A DNA stretch of 64,000 nt, taken from contig NZ_CP048627.1 in assembly GCF_010669225.1 (NCBI RefSeq), positions 434,001 through 498,000 of the forward strand, read 5' to 3'. This stretch comes from Megamonas funiformis (GTDB lineage Bacteria > Bacillota > Negativicutes > Selenomonadales > Selenomonadaceae). Under the pieces are notes generated by a model, which worked only from the letters and a program-made list of their open reading frames with translations, had not been told where the DNA came from and did no database searches. Positions 30,444-39,251 of this stretch are shown one piece after another; the stretch's first letter is position 1, and each line of letters starts with the position of its first letter. Made by a program: the position numbers and the translations under genes.

Positions 30444-30475
30444 ATTTGTTTGCGGTTGTCTTAACCGCATATATT

Positions 30476-30504
30476 ATAATATCAGATTGATTTATATTTG
30501 TCAA
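30476..30504 (-). promoter_or_regulatory. Promoter of tRNA cassette B
   Basis: On the minus strand: TTGACA, 17 bases, TATTAT. Closer to consensus than the promoter of cassette A. In the rest of the gap up to 30714 nothing further was recognised. Confidence 0.75.
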
Positions 30505-30714
30505 ATGTTTTTTTGAAAAAATTTAAGATTTATTAAAATAAATTTTAGCTCTATACGAAATAGATAATAAATGATATATTATGTGATGGATAGTATTCGA
30601 AGCGAAACTGTACCACAAACTTTTATTTTTATCTAATTAAAAAGGATTGTATCGAAAGAACAAGACCTTACCAGAGATTTCATTGTATTACTTCCAAGAA
30701 AAAGAGGTGATAAA

Positions 30715-31602
30715 ATGAAAATAGGATTTATTGGTGCGGGGAAAGTGGGCTTTTCCCTAGGAAAATATTTACAAAATAATTGCAGTCAAAATGATGTAGA
30801 GATTGTAGGTTATTTTAGTAAATCTTTAAAATCGGCAAAATCAGCAGCAGATTTTACCAGTACTAAATTATATATAAATCTTGAAAATATCTTAAAAGAC
30901 AGTGATACCTTATTTTTGACAGTGCCTGATGGTAGTATTAGTCAAATTTGGGATTATATGAGAAATCTGGATATTAGAAATAAAAATATTTGTCATTGTA
31001 GCGGTTCGATATCTTCGACCGCTTTTTTTGATGCTCAAAATAAAGGTGCATATGCATATTCTATCCACCCACTTTGTGCGATAAATGATAGGTATGAAGC
31101 TTATAAAAATTTAGCAAATGCTGTATTTACTATTGAAGGTAATAGTGAGCATTTAGATAGCTTGATGCAGATTTTTCAAAAATGTGGTAATGACATCATA
31201 AAAATCGATACGCAAAAGAAAGCACTATATCATGCTAGTGCAGTAATGGCTAGTAATTTAGTTACAGCTCTATTTGCCACGAGTATAGATTTATTAAATC
31301 ATTGTGGTGTAGATAAAAAGATGGCAAAAAATATTTTATTGCCATTATTGCAGGGTAATGTAGCTAATTTAACTACTTTTGATATCAAAGATGCTTTGAC
31401 TGGTCCAGTAGAGAGAAATGATGTAGTTACGATAAAAAAACATTTAAATGTATTTAATCAAGAAAATTTAAATCAAGAAAAAGAAATTTATAAGTTATTA
31501 TCACAAAAATTAATTGAAATTGCACAAAGTAAAAATTCATTAAAAGATTATAGTGAAATGAAAGAGGTTTTTGATAGTGAAAAATACAGTATCAACATTT
31601 AA
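30715..31602 (+). CDS. Rossmann-fold DUF2520 protein, candidate PanG-type ketopantoate reductase
   Basis: 295 residues. An N-terminal NADP-binding Rossmann motif (GFIGAGKVG) is followed by a [10 protein letters not shown] segment and a helical C-terminal domain with [17 protein letters not shown] and [10 protein letters not shown], as in DUF2520 proteins. This family includes PanG, described as an alternative ketopantoate reductase in Francisella and Enterococcus. The gene overlaps the start of panB on the same strand, which supports a role in pantothenate synthesis: PanB makes ketopantoate and this enzyme would reduce it. AAAGAGGTGAT lies before the ATG. No panC or panD is adjacent. Confidence 0.75.
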   Translation: MKIGFIGAGKVGFSLGKYLQNNCSQNDVEIVGYFSKSLKSAKSAADFTSTKLYINLENILKDSDTLFLTVPDGSISQIWDYMRNLDIRNKNICHCSGSISSTAFFDAQNKGAYAYSIHPLCAINDRYEAYKNLANAVFTIEGNSEHLDSLMQIFQKCGNDIIKIDTQKKALYHASAVMASNLVTALFATSIDLLNHCGVDKKMAKNILLPLLQGNVANLTTFDIKDALTGPVERNDVVTIKKHLNVFNQENLNQEKEIYKLLSQKLIEIAQSKNSLKDYSEMKEVFDSEKYSINI

Positions 31603-32404
31603 AATGCAAAAGGAAAGCAAAGATAAAATTACAATGCTTACAGCATATGATTATTCTACAGCAAAATTGATTGATGAAGCTGGAGTTAATGGAATTTTAG
31701 TAGGTGATTCCTTGGGCATGGTCATGCTTGGTTATGAAGATACATTATCTGTTACTATGGAAGATATGATACACCATATAAAAGCTGTTACTAGAGGAGC
31801 AAAAAATGCTTTAGTTGTAGGTGATATGCCATTTATGTCTTATCAGACATCTGTTTATGATGCTGTGAAAAATGCAGGTCGTTTAGTGCAAGAAGGTCAT
31901 TGTCAGGCAGTAAAATTAGAAGGTGGAGAAAGTGTTTGTCCACAGATAAAGGCAATTGTCGAAGCTTCTATTCCTGTTATGGCACATATAGGGCTTACAC
32001 CACAATCTGTTAATGCCTTTGGCGGTTTTAAAGTTCAAGGGAAAAGTGAAGATGCTGCTAAAAGAATTCTTCAAGAAGCAAAAGCTGTAGAAAAAGCAGG
32101 TGCGTTTGCTGTAGTATTGGAATGTATTCCAGATAAATTGGCAAAAATTGTCACTGAAGAAATAAATATACCGACAATTGGCATTGGTGCAGGTAGTGAT
32201 TGCGATGGTCAGATTTTAGTATATCAAGATATGCTTGGTATGTTTGGCGGATTTAAACCTAAATTTGTGAAACGCTTTGCAAATGTTGGTGAAGAAATGA
32301 CAAAAGCTTTTAAAGGTTATATTGAAGAAACAAAAGCAAAAACATTTCCAGCAAAAGAGCATTGTTTTAAAATAGATGATAGTGTAATTGAAAAATTATA
32401 TTGA
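31577..32404 (+). CDS. panB: 3-methyl-2-oxobutanoate hydroxymethyltransferase
   Basis: 275 residues, normal PanB size. It transfers a hydroxymethyl group from methylene-tetrahydrofolate to ketoisovalerate, the first step to pantothenate. Family motifs are [35 protein letters not shown] and the catalytic Glu in VLECIP. The GTG at 31577 fits GAAAGAGG at 31559-31566; a TTG at 31571 is too close. It overlaps the preceding DUF2520 gene by 26 bases, suggesting translational coupling. Confidence 0.94.
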   Translation: MKNTVSTFKMQKESKDKITMLTAYDYSTAKLIDEAGVNGILVGDSLGMVMLGYEDTLSVTMEDMIHHIKAVTRGAKNALVVGDMPFMSYQTSVYDAVKNAGRLVQEGHCQAVKLEGGESVCPQIKAIVEASIPVMAHIGLTPQSVNAFGGFKVQGKSEDAAKRILQEAKAVEKAGAFAVVLECIPDKLAKIVTEEINIPTIGIGAGSDCDGQILVYQDMLGMFGGFKPKFVKRFANVGEEMTKAFKGYIEETKAKTFPAKEHCFKIDDSVIEKLY

Positions 32405-32446
32405 TGATAATTTTATTTAAATATTACAAAGTTACAATAAAAACTA

Positions 32447-32475
32447 TTGCATTTTATTTTTTTATATGATATTAT
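32447..32475 (+). promoter_or_regulatory. Promoter of the T-box/pheA transcript
   Basis: TTGCAT at 32447-32452, 17 bases, TATTAT at 32470-32475. The T-box leader begins a few bases further on. Confidence 0.65.
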
Positions 32476-32482
32476 GTAAACA

Positions 32483-32755
32483 CGCTAAAGATGATGAAGA
32501 GGAAAAGTAGATAAATATAATCATGACAGAGAGTCAAGGATGCTGGAAACTTGATATGAGAGTATTTATTGAAGTTCACCTCGGAATTGCTCGCTGAACT
32601 TATTGTAGGTGGAGCCGGAGCCTTACCGTTATCAAAAAGGACAGTATCGGATTAGTCCCGTACTTGATGAGAGATATCTATATTTTTATAGATAAATAAG
32701 GTGGTACCGTGAATTCAGCCTCGCCCTTATATTAGGGTGAGGCTTTTATTATTTT
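32483..32755 (+). promoter_or_regulatory. T-box riboswitch (tRNA-Phe responsive) with terminator
   Basis: The canonical T-box AAGGTGGTACCGTG lies at 32698-32711, preceded by a long stem I with the GATGCTGGAAAC distal element and the AGAGTA-type bulge. The likely specifier is TTC (Phe) at 32575-32577 in GAAGTTCACC. The competing terminator is GCCTCGCCCT/AGGGTGAGGC at about 32718-32750, followed by TTTTATT. Uncharged tRNA-Phe would favour antitermination of pheA-aroF. Specifier assignment rests on position and the downstream genes. Confidence 0.88.
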
Positions 32756-32790
32756 TAAATCAATTAGATAAAAAAGAAAGGAGGCTTTTC

Positions 32791-33651
32791 ATGAAGAAAT
32801 TAGCTTTTTTAGGACCTCATGGAACAAATAGTGAAGAAGCTGCAATTTATATGGCTAATTTGCGTAAAGAAAAAATGAATTTAGTGGCATATAATACAAT
32901 ACAAGATGCTATACAAGCTGTTGCTCAAAAAAATGTAGATTATTGTTTAGTACCAGTGGAAAATTCAATAGAAGGTTCAGTTCGTATTACCTTGGATACT
33001 TTGGCTCATGATGTTGACTTAATGATAGAGTCTGAATTAATATGGAGTGTACATAATCAATTATTAACAAAAAATCCTAATGCTAAGATACACACAATAA
33101 TTTCTCATATTCAACCATTAGCTCAATGTAGAGAATATTTAAAGAGTCATTATCCAACGGCAAAGACAGAATCTGTTTCTAGTACAGCTAGAGCAGCAGA
33201 AAAAGCAAGCTGTTATGGAGATGGTTATGCGGCAATAGCGACAAAAACAGCAGCTGATTTATATAATTTGCAGATAATAGATACAGATATTCAAGATGTT
33301 GAAGATAATTTTACTAGATTTATTTTATTGACTAATAAAGATAAAGTAAAAAAATATCAAGATGTAGCCAATATGATGATAATTTGTCAGATAGATGGTA
33401 GAGCTGGCAGTTTATACGAACTTTTGGGTGATTTTGCTTGTCGAAAAGTAAATATGACAAGAATTGAATCAAGACCTGCGCGTACAAGTTTAGGCGAGTA
33501 TATTTTTTTCATAGAAATAGATGCTAATGTGGATAAAGATATTTTACAAGAAGCACTTGTGCAGGCTAGTAAAAAATGTTTTTGGCTTAAAAACTTGGGA
33601 AAATTCCCAGTATATAAAGCTAGTAATAAATTAGTAAATGAAATAAATTAA
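32791..33651 (+). CDS. pheA: Prephenate dehydratase with C-terminal ACT domain
   Basis: 286 residues. The catalytic domain (about 1-180) opens with LAFLGPHGTNSEEAA and includes PVENSIEGSVRITLD and the STARAAEKA and DNFTRFILL motifs. The ACT domain (about 195-275) has GSLYELLGDFACRKVNMTRI and the ESRP motif for phenylalanine feedback inhibition. It converts prephenate to phenylpyruvate. There is no fused chorismate mutase; a separate AroH lies at 35.8-36.1 kb. AAAGGAGG precedes the ATG. It is controlled by the T-box leader. Confidence 0.95.
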   Translation: MKKLAFLGPHGTNSEEAAIYMANLRKEKMNLVAYNTIQDAIQAVAQKNVDYCLVPVENSIEGSVRITLDTLAHDVDLMIESELIWSVHNQLLTKNPNAKIHTIISHIQPLAQCREYLKSHYPTAKTESVSSTARAAEKASCYGDGYAAIATKTAADLYNLQIIDTDIQDVEDNFTRFILLTNKDKVKKYQDVANMMIICQIDGRAGSLYELLGDFACRKVNMTRIESRPARTSLGEYIFFIEIDANVDKDILQEALVQASKKCFWLKNLGKFPVYKASNKLVNEIN

Positions 33652-33688
33652 TCTTAAATATAGATAAAACGAAAAGGTGGAATAAATA

Positions 33689-34726
33689 ATGGTTGTAATA
33701 ATGAATCCTGATGCAAGAGAAGAAAATATCATGGCTGTAGTAAAAGCTATCGAAAGTGTAGGGCTCACAGCTAAGATAATGGAAGGTGCACAGCAGAAAA
33801 TTGTTGGTGTAATAGGTGACAAAACTCGTATGGGTTCACTAGCAGTAGAGGCAATGGAAGGTGTAGAACAGACAGTGGCTATTTCTAAATCTTATAAATT
33901 AGCCAGCCGTGAATTCCACCCAGCAAATACTGTTGTTGATGTAGATGGTGTAAAAATCGGTGATGGCAATGTAGTAGTAATGGCAGGCCCATGTGCAGTA
34001 GAATCTCGTGAACAATTATTAGAAGCAGCAAAAATCGTAAAAGCCGGTGGAGCACAATTTTTACGTGGTGGCGCTTATAAACCTCGTACTTCTCCATATT
34101 CTTTCCAGGGTCTTGAAAATAAAGGTCTTGAATATTTGGCTGAAGCTCGTGAAGTTACAGGATTAAAAGTAGTAACAGAAGTAACAGAAGTAGAAGCTGT
34201 TGATGCTGTAGCTCATTATGCGGATATTTTACAGATTGGTGCACGTAATATGCAAAATTTCCGTTTATTAAAAGAAGTTGGAAGATGTAATAAACCAGTT
34301 ATGCTCAAACGTGGTCTTTGCGCTACTATTGATGAATGGTTAAATGCTGCTGAATATATTATGAATGAAGGCAATCATAATGTAATTTTATGTGAACGTG
34401 GTATTCGTACTTATGAAACATATACAAGAAATACATTAGATATGAGTGCTGTAGCAGCAGTAAAACATTTAAGTCATTTACCAATTATCGTAGACCCAAG
34501 TCATGGTACAGGTAAATGGAGAATGGTAAAACCTATGAGCTTTGCAGCAATAGTAGCTGGAGCAGATGGACTTATCATTGAAGTTCACCCAAATCCTGCA
34601 AAAGCTTTATCTGATGGACCACAATCTTTGACACCAGAAAATTATAGAGAAGTAATGCGTGGTGTCTATAAAATTTCTGATTTTATGAAAGCAGAAAATT
34701 TATTTACTGATTACATGAAAGACTAA
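33689..34726 (+). CDS. aroF: 3-deoxy-7-phosphoheptulonate synthase (DAHP synthase, type I-beta)
   Basis: 345 residues. A ferredoxin-like N-terminal domain (about 1-70) precedes the TIM barrel that begins [15 protein letters not shown]. Motifs include the substrate loop [30 protein letters not shown] and the metal/substrate segments DPSHGTGKW and IEVHPNP. It condenses PEP with erythrose-4-phosphate, the entry to aromatic amino acid synthesis. It lies 37 bases after pheA under the same T-box, so phenylalanine shortage would raise both pathway entry and branch flux. The N-terminal domain type often mediates feedback inhibition. Confidence 0.95.
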   Translation: MVVIMNPDAREENIMAVVKAIESVGLTAKIMEGAQQKIVGVIGDKTRMGSLAVEAMEGVEQTVAISKSYKLASREFHPANTVVDVDGVKIGDGNVVVMAGPCAVESREQLLEAAKIVKAGGAQFLRGGAYKPRTSPYSFQGLENKGLEYLAEAREVTGLKVVTEVTEVEAVDAVAHYADILQIGARNMQNFRLLKEVGRCNKPVMLKRGLCATIDEWLNAAEYIMNEGNHNVILCERGIRTYETYTRNTLDMSAVAAVKHLSHLPIIVDPSHGTGKWRMVKPMSFAAIVAGADGLIIEVHPNPAKALSDGPQSLTPENYREVMRGVYKISDFMKAENLFTDYMKD

Positions 34727-34748
34727 AAATTTATATTATAAGATGAGA

Positions 34749-34797
34749 AAAAGCAGTCAAATACTTATTTATAATTAAAGTATTTGACTGCTTTTTT
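34749..34797. terminator. Bidirectional terminator between aroF and the AEC transporter
   Basis: 18-bp stem starting AAAAGCAGTCAAATACTT, with an 11-base loop and a T-run. Confidence 0.88.
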
Positions 34798-35752
34798 ATG
34801 TCATTAAAAATAAAAATATAGGATAAGCTATAAAAATAAAGATAATAGTAGTGATTAAAAAGATTGCCTCAGCAATACTGGTGTTTAATTTATATAGTTG
34901 AGTAACTACAACAGAATTGATACCAATAGGACACATGCCAATCAAAGTGATAACTGAAATGAGTAAAGCATTATCTGTAAATAAGCTAGCGGTGATAAAT
35001 GATAATACAGGTATGATAAGAAAACGAACAGGTACAATAGTCAAAGCTAGGTATTTATATAAGCGAGCTGCTTTAAAATTTAATAAATAACCTACAGGTA
35101 AAATACCAAACCAAGCACCTAGATGAACAGAAGCATTAAAAATGGGGTCAAAAATATCAGGACGAGGTACTTCGTAAATATTTAAGATAGCACCGATAAA
35201 CATACTAAGTAAACCAATTTGGTTCCAACTGATTAGAATAGAACGCCAATGCGGTTGAAATTTTGCTTTCGAACCAGCTGTGAATTTTTGATGAAAATAT
35301 TCAGCTAGAGGAAAACAAAAAGAAAGTGTAAAAATATTTTGTACCATAGCGATAACTTGGACATAAGCATAAGCTAATTGCCCCATAGCTATATAGGCAC
35401 ATAAACCACCTAAAATACCTGTATTAGAGAGCATACTACTTAAAAGATAAGCACCGCTATTGCGTATATTTTTACCAAGTCGCCAGTTTACATATGGATA
35501 AGCTAATAATCCTGGAAGTGCTGAAATGAGGATAATTCCTACGAATGCCAATAAAAATAAATTTTGGTCTATTTTTATTAACCAAAAACTACCAAGTCCA
35601 GTGATTATCATGATGAAACGGATATTTAATTTTAAGAGGAAATTACAAGTATTTAAAGATATTATCTTATATTTATGGAAATAGTATCCTATAGTTAGAG
35701 GTAAAATAACATCAATAAATATGAATAAAAGGCGATAAAATGATTCTGACAT
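34796..35752 (-). CDS. AEC (auxin efflux carrier) family transporter
   Basis: 318 residues, about ten transmembrane helices in two halves, with the start LLFIFIDVILPLTIGYYFHKY typical of AEC proteins. The family carries small organic or amino acids. It starts 11 bases after the stop of the chorismate mutase gene, so the two are probably one transcript. Its cargo might be an aromatic or related acid, but that is only neighbourhood inference. The stop codon lies inside the shared terminator region. Confidence 0.85.
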   Translation of the reverse strand: MSESFYRLLFIFIDVILPLTIGYYFHKYKIISLNTCNFLLKLNIRFIMIITGLGSFWLIKIDQNLFLLAFVGIILISALPGLLAYPYVNWRLGKNIRNSGAYLLSSMLSNTGILGGLCAYIAMGQLAYAYVQVIAMVQNIFTLSFCFPLAEYFHQKFTAGSKAKFQPHWRSILISWNQIGLLSMFIGAILNIYEVPRPDIFDPIFNASVHLGAWFGILPVGYLLNFKAARLYKYLALTIVPVRFLIIPVLSFITASLFTDNALLISVITLIGMCPIGINSVVVTQLYKLNTSIAEAIFLITTIIFIFIAYPIFLFLMT

Positions 35753-35763
35753 AATAACACCAT

Positions 35764-36126
35764 TTAAGCTTTGGCAATATCAGGGCGAAGTTGACTTGCT
35801 CTACCTAAATAAATATGTTTTATTTCCTTTTGTGTTTTATCAGTATTCACCAAAAGTAAAACGCGGATACATTTTTTCATACTGTTTTCTACATACAATT
35901 GTTGAGCATCAAAAAGTGGTACTAAATCCCAATTAGGTAATTGGCGTGCAGCAAAAGCAGGAAATACACTAGATAAATCCTTAGTAGCACTAAATAAAGC
36001 AGCACCAATATCTTCAGCAGTAATATCATTAGCTTCAAGAATGTTTATTAATAATTTTTTGACAGCCTCAATAATCTCTTCACGATTATCATTCTCCACA
36101 GTGATAGCTCCTCTAATTCCTTGCAT
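35764..36126 (-). CDS. aroH: Chorismate mutase, AroH type
   Basis: 120 residues, the normal size of the trimeric B. subtilis-type AroH. The N-terminus QGIRGAITVENDNREEI, the ALFSATKDLSSVFPAFAAR segment and the VENSMKKCIRVLLL core are characteristic; the active-site Arg residues sit in RGA and CIRVLL. It rearranges chorismate to prephenate, the substrate of the PheA encoded nearby on the other strand. Supplying this activity separately explains why pheA lacks a mutase domain. GAAAGGAATG lies before the ATG. Confidence 0.93.
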   Translation of the reverse strand: MQGIRGAITVENDNREEIIEAVKKLLINILEANDITAEDIGAALFSATKDLSSVFPAFAARQLPNWDLVPLFDAQQLYVENSMKKCIRVLLLVNTDKTQKEIKHIYLGRASQLRPDIAKA

Positions 36127-36174
36127 AAAAAAACATTCCTTTCATTGTAAATATATTTGTTATATTCATTTTTC

Positions 36175-36365
36175 TTTTATATAAAAGAAAAACGAAACAA
36201 AAAGAAAATTGCCCGCTCACGCACTTTTTACTTTGGCAAAGATAAAAATATGCCAACAACGTTCTAAACTCACTACGTTCAAACAGTAGAACTAAAACCA
36301 TTGTCATATTTTTATCTTTACCAATAGCCTATGGCTACCGCAAAAAGATGCTAAAATGCGGGAAA
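36175..36365 (-). repeat. Structured intergenic element, copy A (minus orientation)
   Basis: Read on the minus strand it has a small hairpin TAGCC-ATA-GGCTA and then a long stem of about 18 bp whose core is the 15-base perfect inverted repeat at 36238-36252 and 36305-36319. The apical loop contains TTTTAG...GTTTGAACGTAGTGAGTTTAG. It is homologous to copy B but much diverged. Small open frames through it (for example FERSEFRTLL) are not considered genes. Confidence 0.7.
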
Positions 36366-36426
36366 TATTTGGTATTATTTTATTGTTGATTATTAAATAG
36401 TTATAGATAATGTAGTGATTTTTATT

Positions 36427-36612
36427 TTCCGCATTATAAAATTTTGTGGTAACCGTAAGGTTATTGAAAATAATTATCTTTGAATACGTTTTTAGTCTGA
36501 ATGTTTGAGCGAAGCGAGTTTCTAAGCGTTGTATGAAAAGATAATTATTTTCAAAACTAAAATTTTATCTGCGGTGATTTCTTTGCTTCGTTTCTTTGTC
36601 ACCAAAGAAATG
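36427..36612 (+). repeat. Structured intergenic element, copy B (plus orientation)
   Basis: Same architecture as copy A: small hairpin TAACC-GTAA-GGTTA, then a 16-base perfect inverted repeat (36466-36481 with 36537-36552), plus an outer pairing of TATAAAATTTT with AAAATTTTAT and CCGCA with TGCGG. The loop contains TTTTTAG...GTTTGAGCGAAGCGAGTTTC. The 3' tail CTTTGCTTCGTTTCTTTGTC ends at the next gene. Between the copies (36366-36426) nothing is recognised. Confidence 0.72.
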
Positions 36613-36623
36613 AACATAAAAAA

Positions 36624-38219
36624 CTATTTTTCTTTAAAAATGTTAATCATTAAACGAATTGATAAGAAGACGGCTACTAGATATCCTAATACACCTAAAA
36701 TAGGAATTTCCATTATTTGAGGTGTCATATTAGTAGTGCAGATAATGCTAGAACCTAAAAGTAGTGCAGAGCAAATGATACCGATGATTAATTTATTAAT
36801 CATTTTATCTAAACGACGAAGTGGTTCTTCTGAGCCTGTTAAGTCTAAATTAACTTTAGTTTGTCCGCTCATTGTCATTTTTAAGATATCAGATAATTGT
36901 TCTGGTATATGCATGGATTTTTGAAGCATTAAATAGCTATCTCGTTTGAATTTAGTAAATTCTTCTTTCCAACTGAAATTTCGTTTAAAATCAGCTCGCA
37001 TGTAAGAGGCAAAAATATCAATAAAATTGACATTAGGACAACAAATTTTGAGAACAGATTCAATCGTAACGACACCACGGGCAAACATACTTAGACCAGG
37101 ATTAATAGAAAGTTTATGACGGCGAGCAACAGTTATGATATCATGTGCTAATTCGCTTAATTTTAATGTTTGGAAATTGGCATTACTATAACGGTTCATT
37201 AGATTATCAATGTCTTCATAAAGTTGGATATGATTTAATTTTCCTTGAACAGTGCCTAAAGTTAAAATAGCGTTTTTCATTTCATAAGTATCATGTTGAA
37301 CAAGGGCGTAAACAGCTTTTTTTAAAGCATCACGTTCTTTAGAAGATAAGCGTCCCATCATACCTAAATCAAGCCAAATAATTTTACCGTTTTTTATCCA
37401 AATATTACCTGGGTGAGGATCAGCATGAAAATAGCCATCTTCAATGATTTGTTTTACATAATTTTTGCCGAGATGAATACCTAATTCTTCAACATTATAA
37501 CCTTGGGCTTTTAATTTGCTGATTTCATCAATGCGATGACCGTCAATATATTCCATTACAAGTACGCGAGCTGTAGTCAGTTCATGTTTTACAGTAGGAC
37601 AATCAACGAAAATATCTTCACTATTAAGTCGTTTAAATTCATCAATATGTTCAGCTTCCATCATGAAATCCATTTCTTGCTTAGTGATATTCCACATTTC
37701 ATCAAGAATGGCGTTAAAATCTAAAATGCTAGATGAAGTTTTAAAGACTTGTAAGATAGATACAGCTCGTTTTAATAAAACTATATCTTTAGCCATTACT
37801 TCATAAATTCCAGGACGTTGTACTTTGATGACTATTTTTTCACCAGTTTTTAATGTAGCTTTATGTACTTGAGCTATAGAAGCAGAGCCAAGTGCATGGT
37901 CATCTATATCGAGAAAAACATCTTCTATTTTTTTATTATATTCTTTTTCAAGGCAGTCTTTGATGATGCTAAAATCTAAAGGCTTAGCTTGTGTTTGCAA
38001 TTTAGTCAATTCAATGGCATAATCGGCAGGTAAAAATCCTGGTTTTAAAGAGAGTATTTGACCTAATTTTACAAATGTAGGGCCTAAATCTTCTAGGATT
38101 AAACGCAATTTTTCAGGTGTCATATCGCTTGTAAGTACATTATGCTTACGTAAAACAAGCACCATTTCCCGTAAACGATGAGAGGAACTGTATTTTGTTT
38201 GTTTAGGAAATTTTATCAA
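36624..38219 (-). CDS. ABC1/UbiB-family atypical kinase
   Basis: 531 residues. The N-terminal KxGQ motif (VKLGQILSLKPGFLP), the Ala-rich loop (ALGSASIAQVHKA), the ATP-binding Lys in KIVIKVQRPG, the HADPHPGN catalytic loop and WLDLGMMGRL metal site are all present. Two C-terminal transmembrane helices (about 465-525) anchor it to the membrane. The family supports quinone or other lipid metabolism by ATPase/kinase activity. No ubi or men genes are adjacent, so its partner is unknown. The start at 38219 follows AAGGTGTTAATTTG. Confidence 0.88.
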   Translation of the reverse strand: MIKFPKQTKYSSSHRLREMVLVLRKHNVLTSDMTPEKLRLILEDLGPTFVKLGQILSLKPGFLPADYAIELTKLQTQAKPLDFSIIKDCLEKEYNKKIEDVFLDIDDHALGSASIAQVHKATLKTGEKIVIKVQRPGIYEVMAKDIVLLKRAVSILQVFKTSSSILDFNAILDEMWNITKQEMDFMMEAEHIDEFKRLNSEDIFVDCPTVKHELTTARVLVMEYIDGHRIDEISKLKAQGYNVEELGIHLGKNYVKQIIEDGYFHADPHPGNIWIKNGKIIWLDLGMMGRLSSKERDALKKAVYALVQHDTYEMKNAILTLGTVQGKLNHIQLYEDIDNLMNRYSNANFQTLKLSELAHDIITVARRHKLSINPGLSMFARGVVTIESVLKICCPNVNFIDIFASYMRADFKRNFSWKEEFTKFKRDSYLMLQKSMHIPEQLSDILKMTMSGQTKVNLDLTGSEEPLRRLDKMINKLIIGIICSALLLGSSIICTTNMTPQIMEIPILGVLGYLVAVFLSIRLMINIFKEK

Positions 38220-38362
38220 ATTAACACCTTCTATTATAAATTTTTAATATAATGTATTTAAATAAAATAATTATGTTTATTATAGCAAATAAGTGAAAAA
38301 TAGTATAACAGTTTATTTATCACTTAGAATATGGATTTTTGATGAGCTTAAAATTTTTAATA

Positions 38363-38418
38363 AAAAAGAGTTGAAATATTAATTTGAAAATCTTCAAGTA
38401 TATATTTCAACTCTTTTT
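38363..38418. terminator. Terminator of the glucosaminidase gene
   Basis: Stem AAAAAGAGTTGAAATAT/ATATTTCAACTCTTTTT with a 20-base loop; serves the minus-strand gene ending at 38421. Confidence 0.8.
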
Positions 38419-38420
38419 AT

Positions 38421-39218
38421 TTATTCTTCTGTAATATTATCTAAAATTTGTAGAATTTCTTGTCCGTAATTATTTCCAGGAACTGCCCAACGACCATTTA
38501 AACCAGGCCATGTATCAATTGTTGATGTAGAATAAACGGCACGAACTAAGGAATAACGTGGGTCTACTACATCTTCGCGAGGAGGTCTAACGGAAGCATA
38601 AGCCAATAAATGTTGAATATGAGCTCTAACACCAATACGAGCTGTTTCAAAATAAGCACCTTTTACAGTAGCACTTGTTGTACCTAGACCGCAATAATTA
38701 TTTTGGTCAGGTATTACTGTACCACCATATCTAAAAAATCCTGTTTCTTTTAAAGCTTGAGCAAAAGCTGCATCAGGACGAATTCCTTCTTTGCCAGCTT
38801 CTTCATAATAATAATCAACTAATTCTTCAGCAGAAACTGTAATTTTAGGATTTGGGTTATTTTTGAGCAGGTAATTTACGCATTGTTCACGAGTTGCAAT
38901 AGCTGAACCCATGATAGAAGAACTGCCATAATTTACTACTTTATTTTGTTCTTTTTTATCAGAGTCGCCTTTTAAAATAGCAGCGATTTTTTCTGATACA
39001 GAGTGATTAGATGTTTCTTTTTTATCAAAAGTATTATCATCATTATCAGTTTTTAAAGCAATAACAGCACTTGTTTCGCGTTGTTGATGTTGACTTAAGC
39101 CCTTTAAAGTATAATTATTTTGCATAGGAGTCATACTAGCTTGACTAGGAAAACTAATACTGATACAAGCTGCGACAATTAAAGAACTACCAAGAATTTT
39201 ATATTTGCGAAAAAACAT
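38421..39218 (-). CDS. Exported glucosaminidase-domain protein (peptidoglycan hydrolase)
   Basis: 265 residues. A signal peptide or N-terminal anchor (about 1-28, ending PSQASM) and a polar linker are followed by a glucosaminidase (GH73-like) domain from about 125. That domain has VDYYYEEAGKEGIRPDAAFA, the catalytic-region Glu in QALKETGFFRYG, and NNYCGLGTT. It would cleave peptidoglycan glycan strands in the periplasm. The C-terminal segment RWAVPGNNYGQEILQI matches other members. It is separated from the NCS2 permease by 33 bases on the same strand. Confidence 0.88.
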   Translation of the reverse strand: MFFRKYKILGSSLIVAACISISFPSQASMTPMQNNYTLKGLSQHQQRETSAVIALKTDNDDNTFDKKETSNHSVSEKIAAILKGDSDKKEQNKVVNYGSSSIMGSAIATREQCVNYLLKNNPNPKITVSAEELVDYYYEEAGKEGIRPDAAFAQALKETGFFRYGGTVIPDQNNYCGLGTTSATVKGAYFETARIGVRAHIQHLLAYASVRPPREDVVDPRYSLVRAVYSTSTIDTWPGLNGRWAVPGNNYGQEILQILDNITEE

Positions 39219-39251
39219 AGAAGATAAAGGACCTCCTTAAGTATTAAATTT

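Larger units (their letters stand above)
30228..30451. repeat. 224-bp direct repeat, copy B (tRNA-Arg/tRNA-Tyr cassette)
   Basis: Same orientation as 24069-24292, offset 6159 bases, one mismatch. It begins within A-rich sequence (AAAACAAAAAAAG) and ends at GGCCATTTGTTT. Includes the tRNA terminator at 30240-30260. Confidence 0.95.

Noticed and set aside
30452-30714. Possible riboswitch upstream of the pantothenate genes
   Set aside because: No conserved motif could be matched and no terminator/antiterminator pair was found.
36113-36307. 64-residue minus-strand frame with FERSEFRTLL
   Set aside because: It lies within the structured repeat copy A, overlaps the aroH start and has no coding character.
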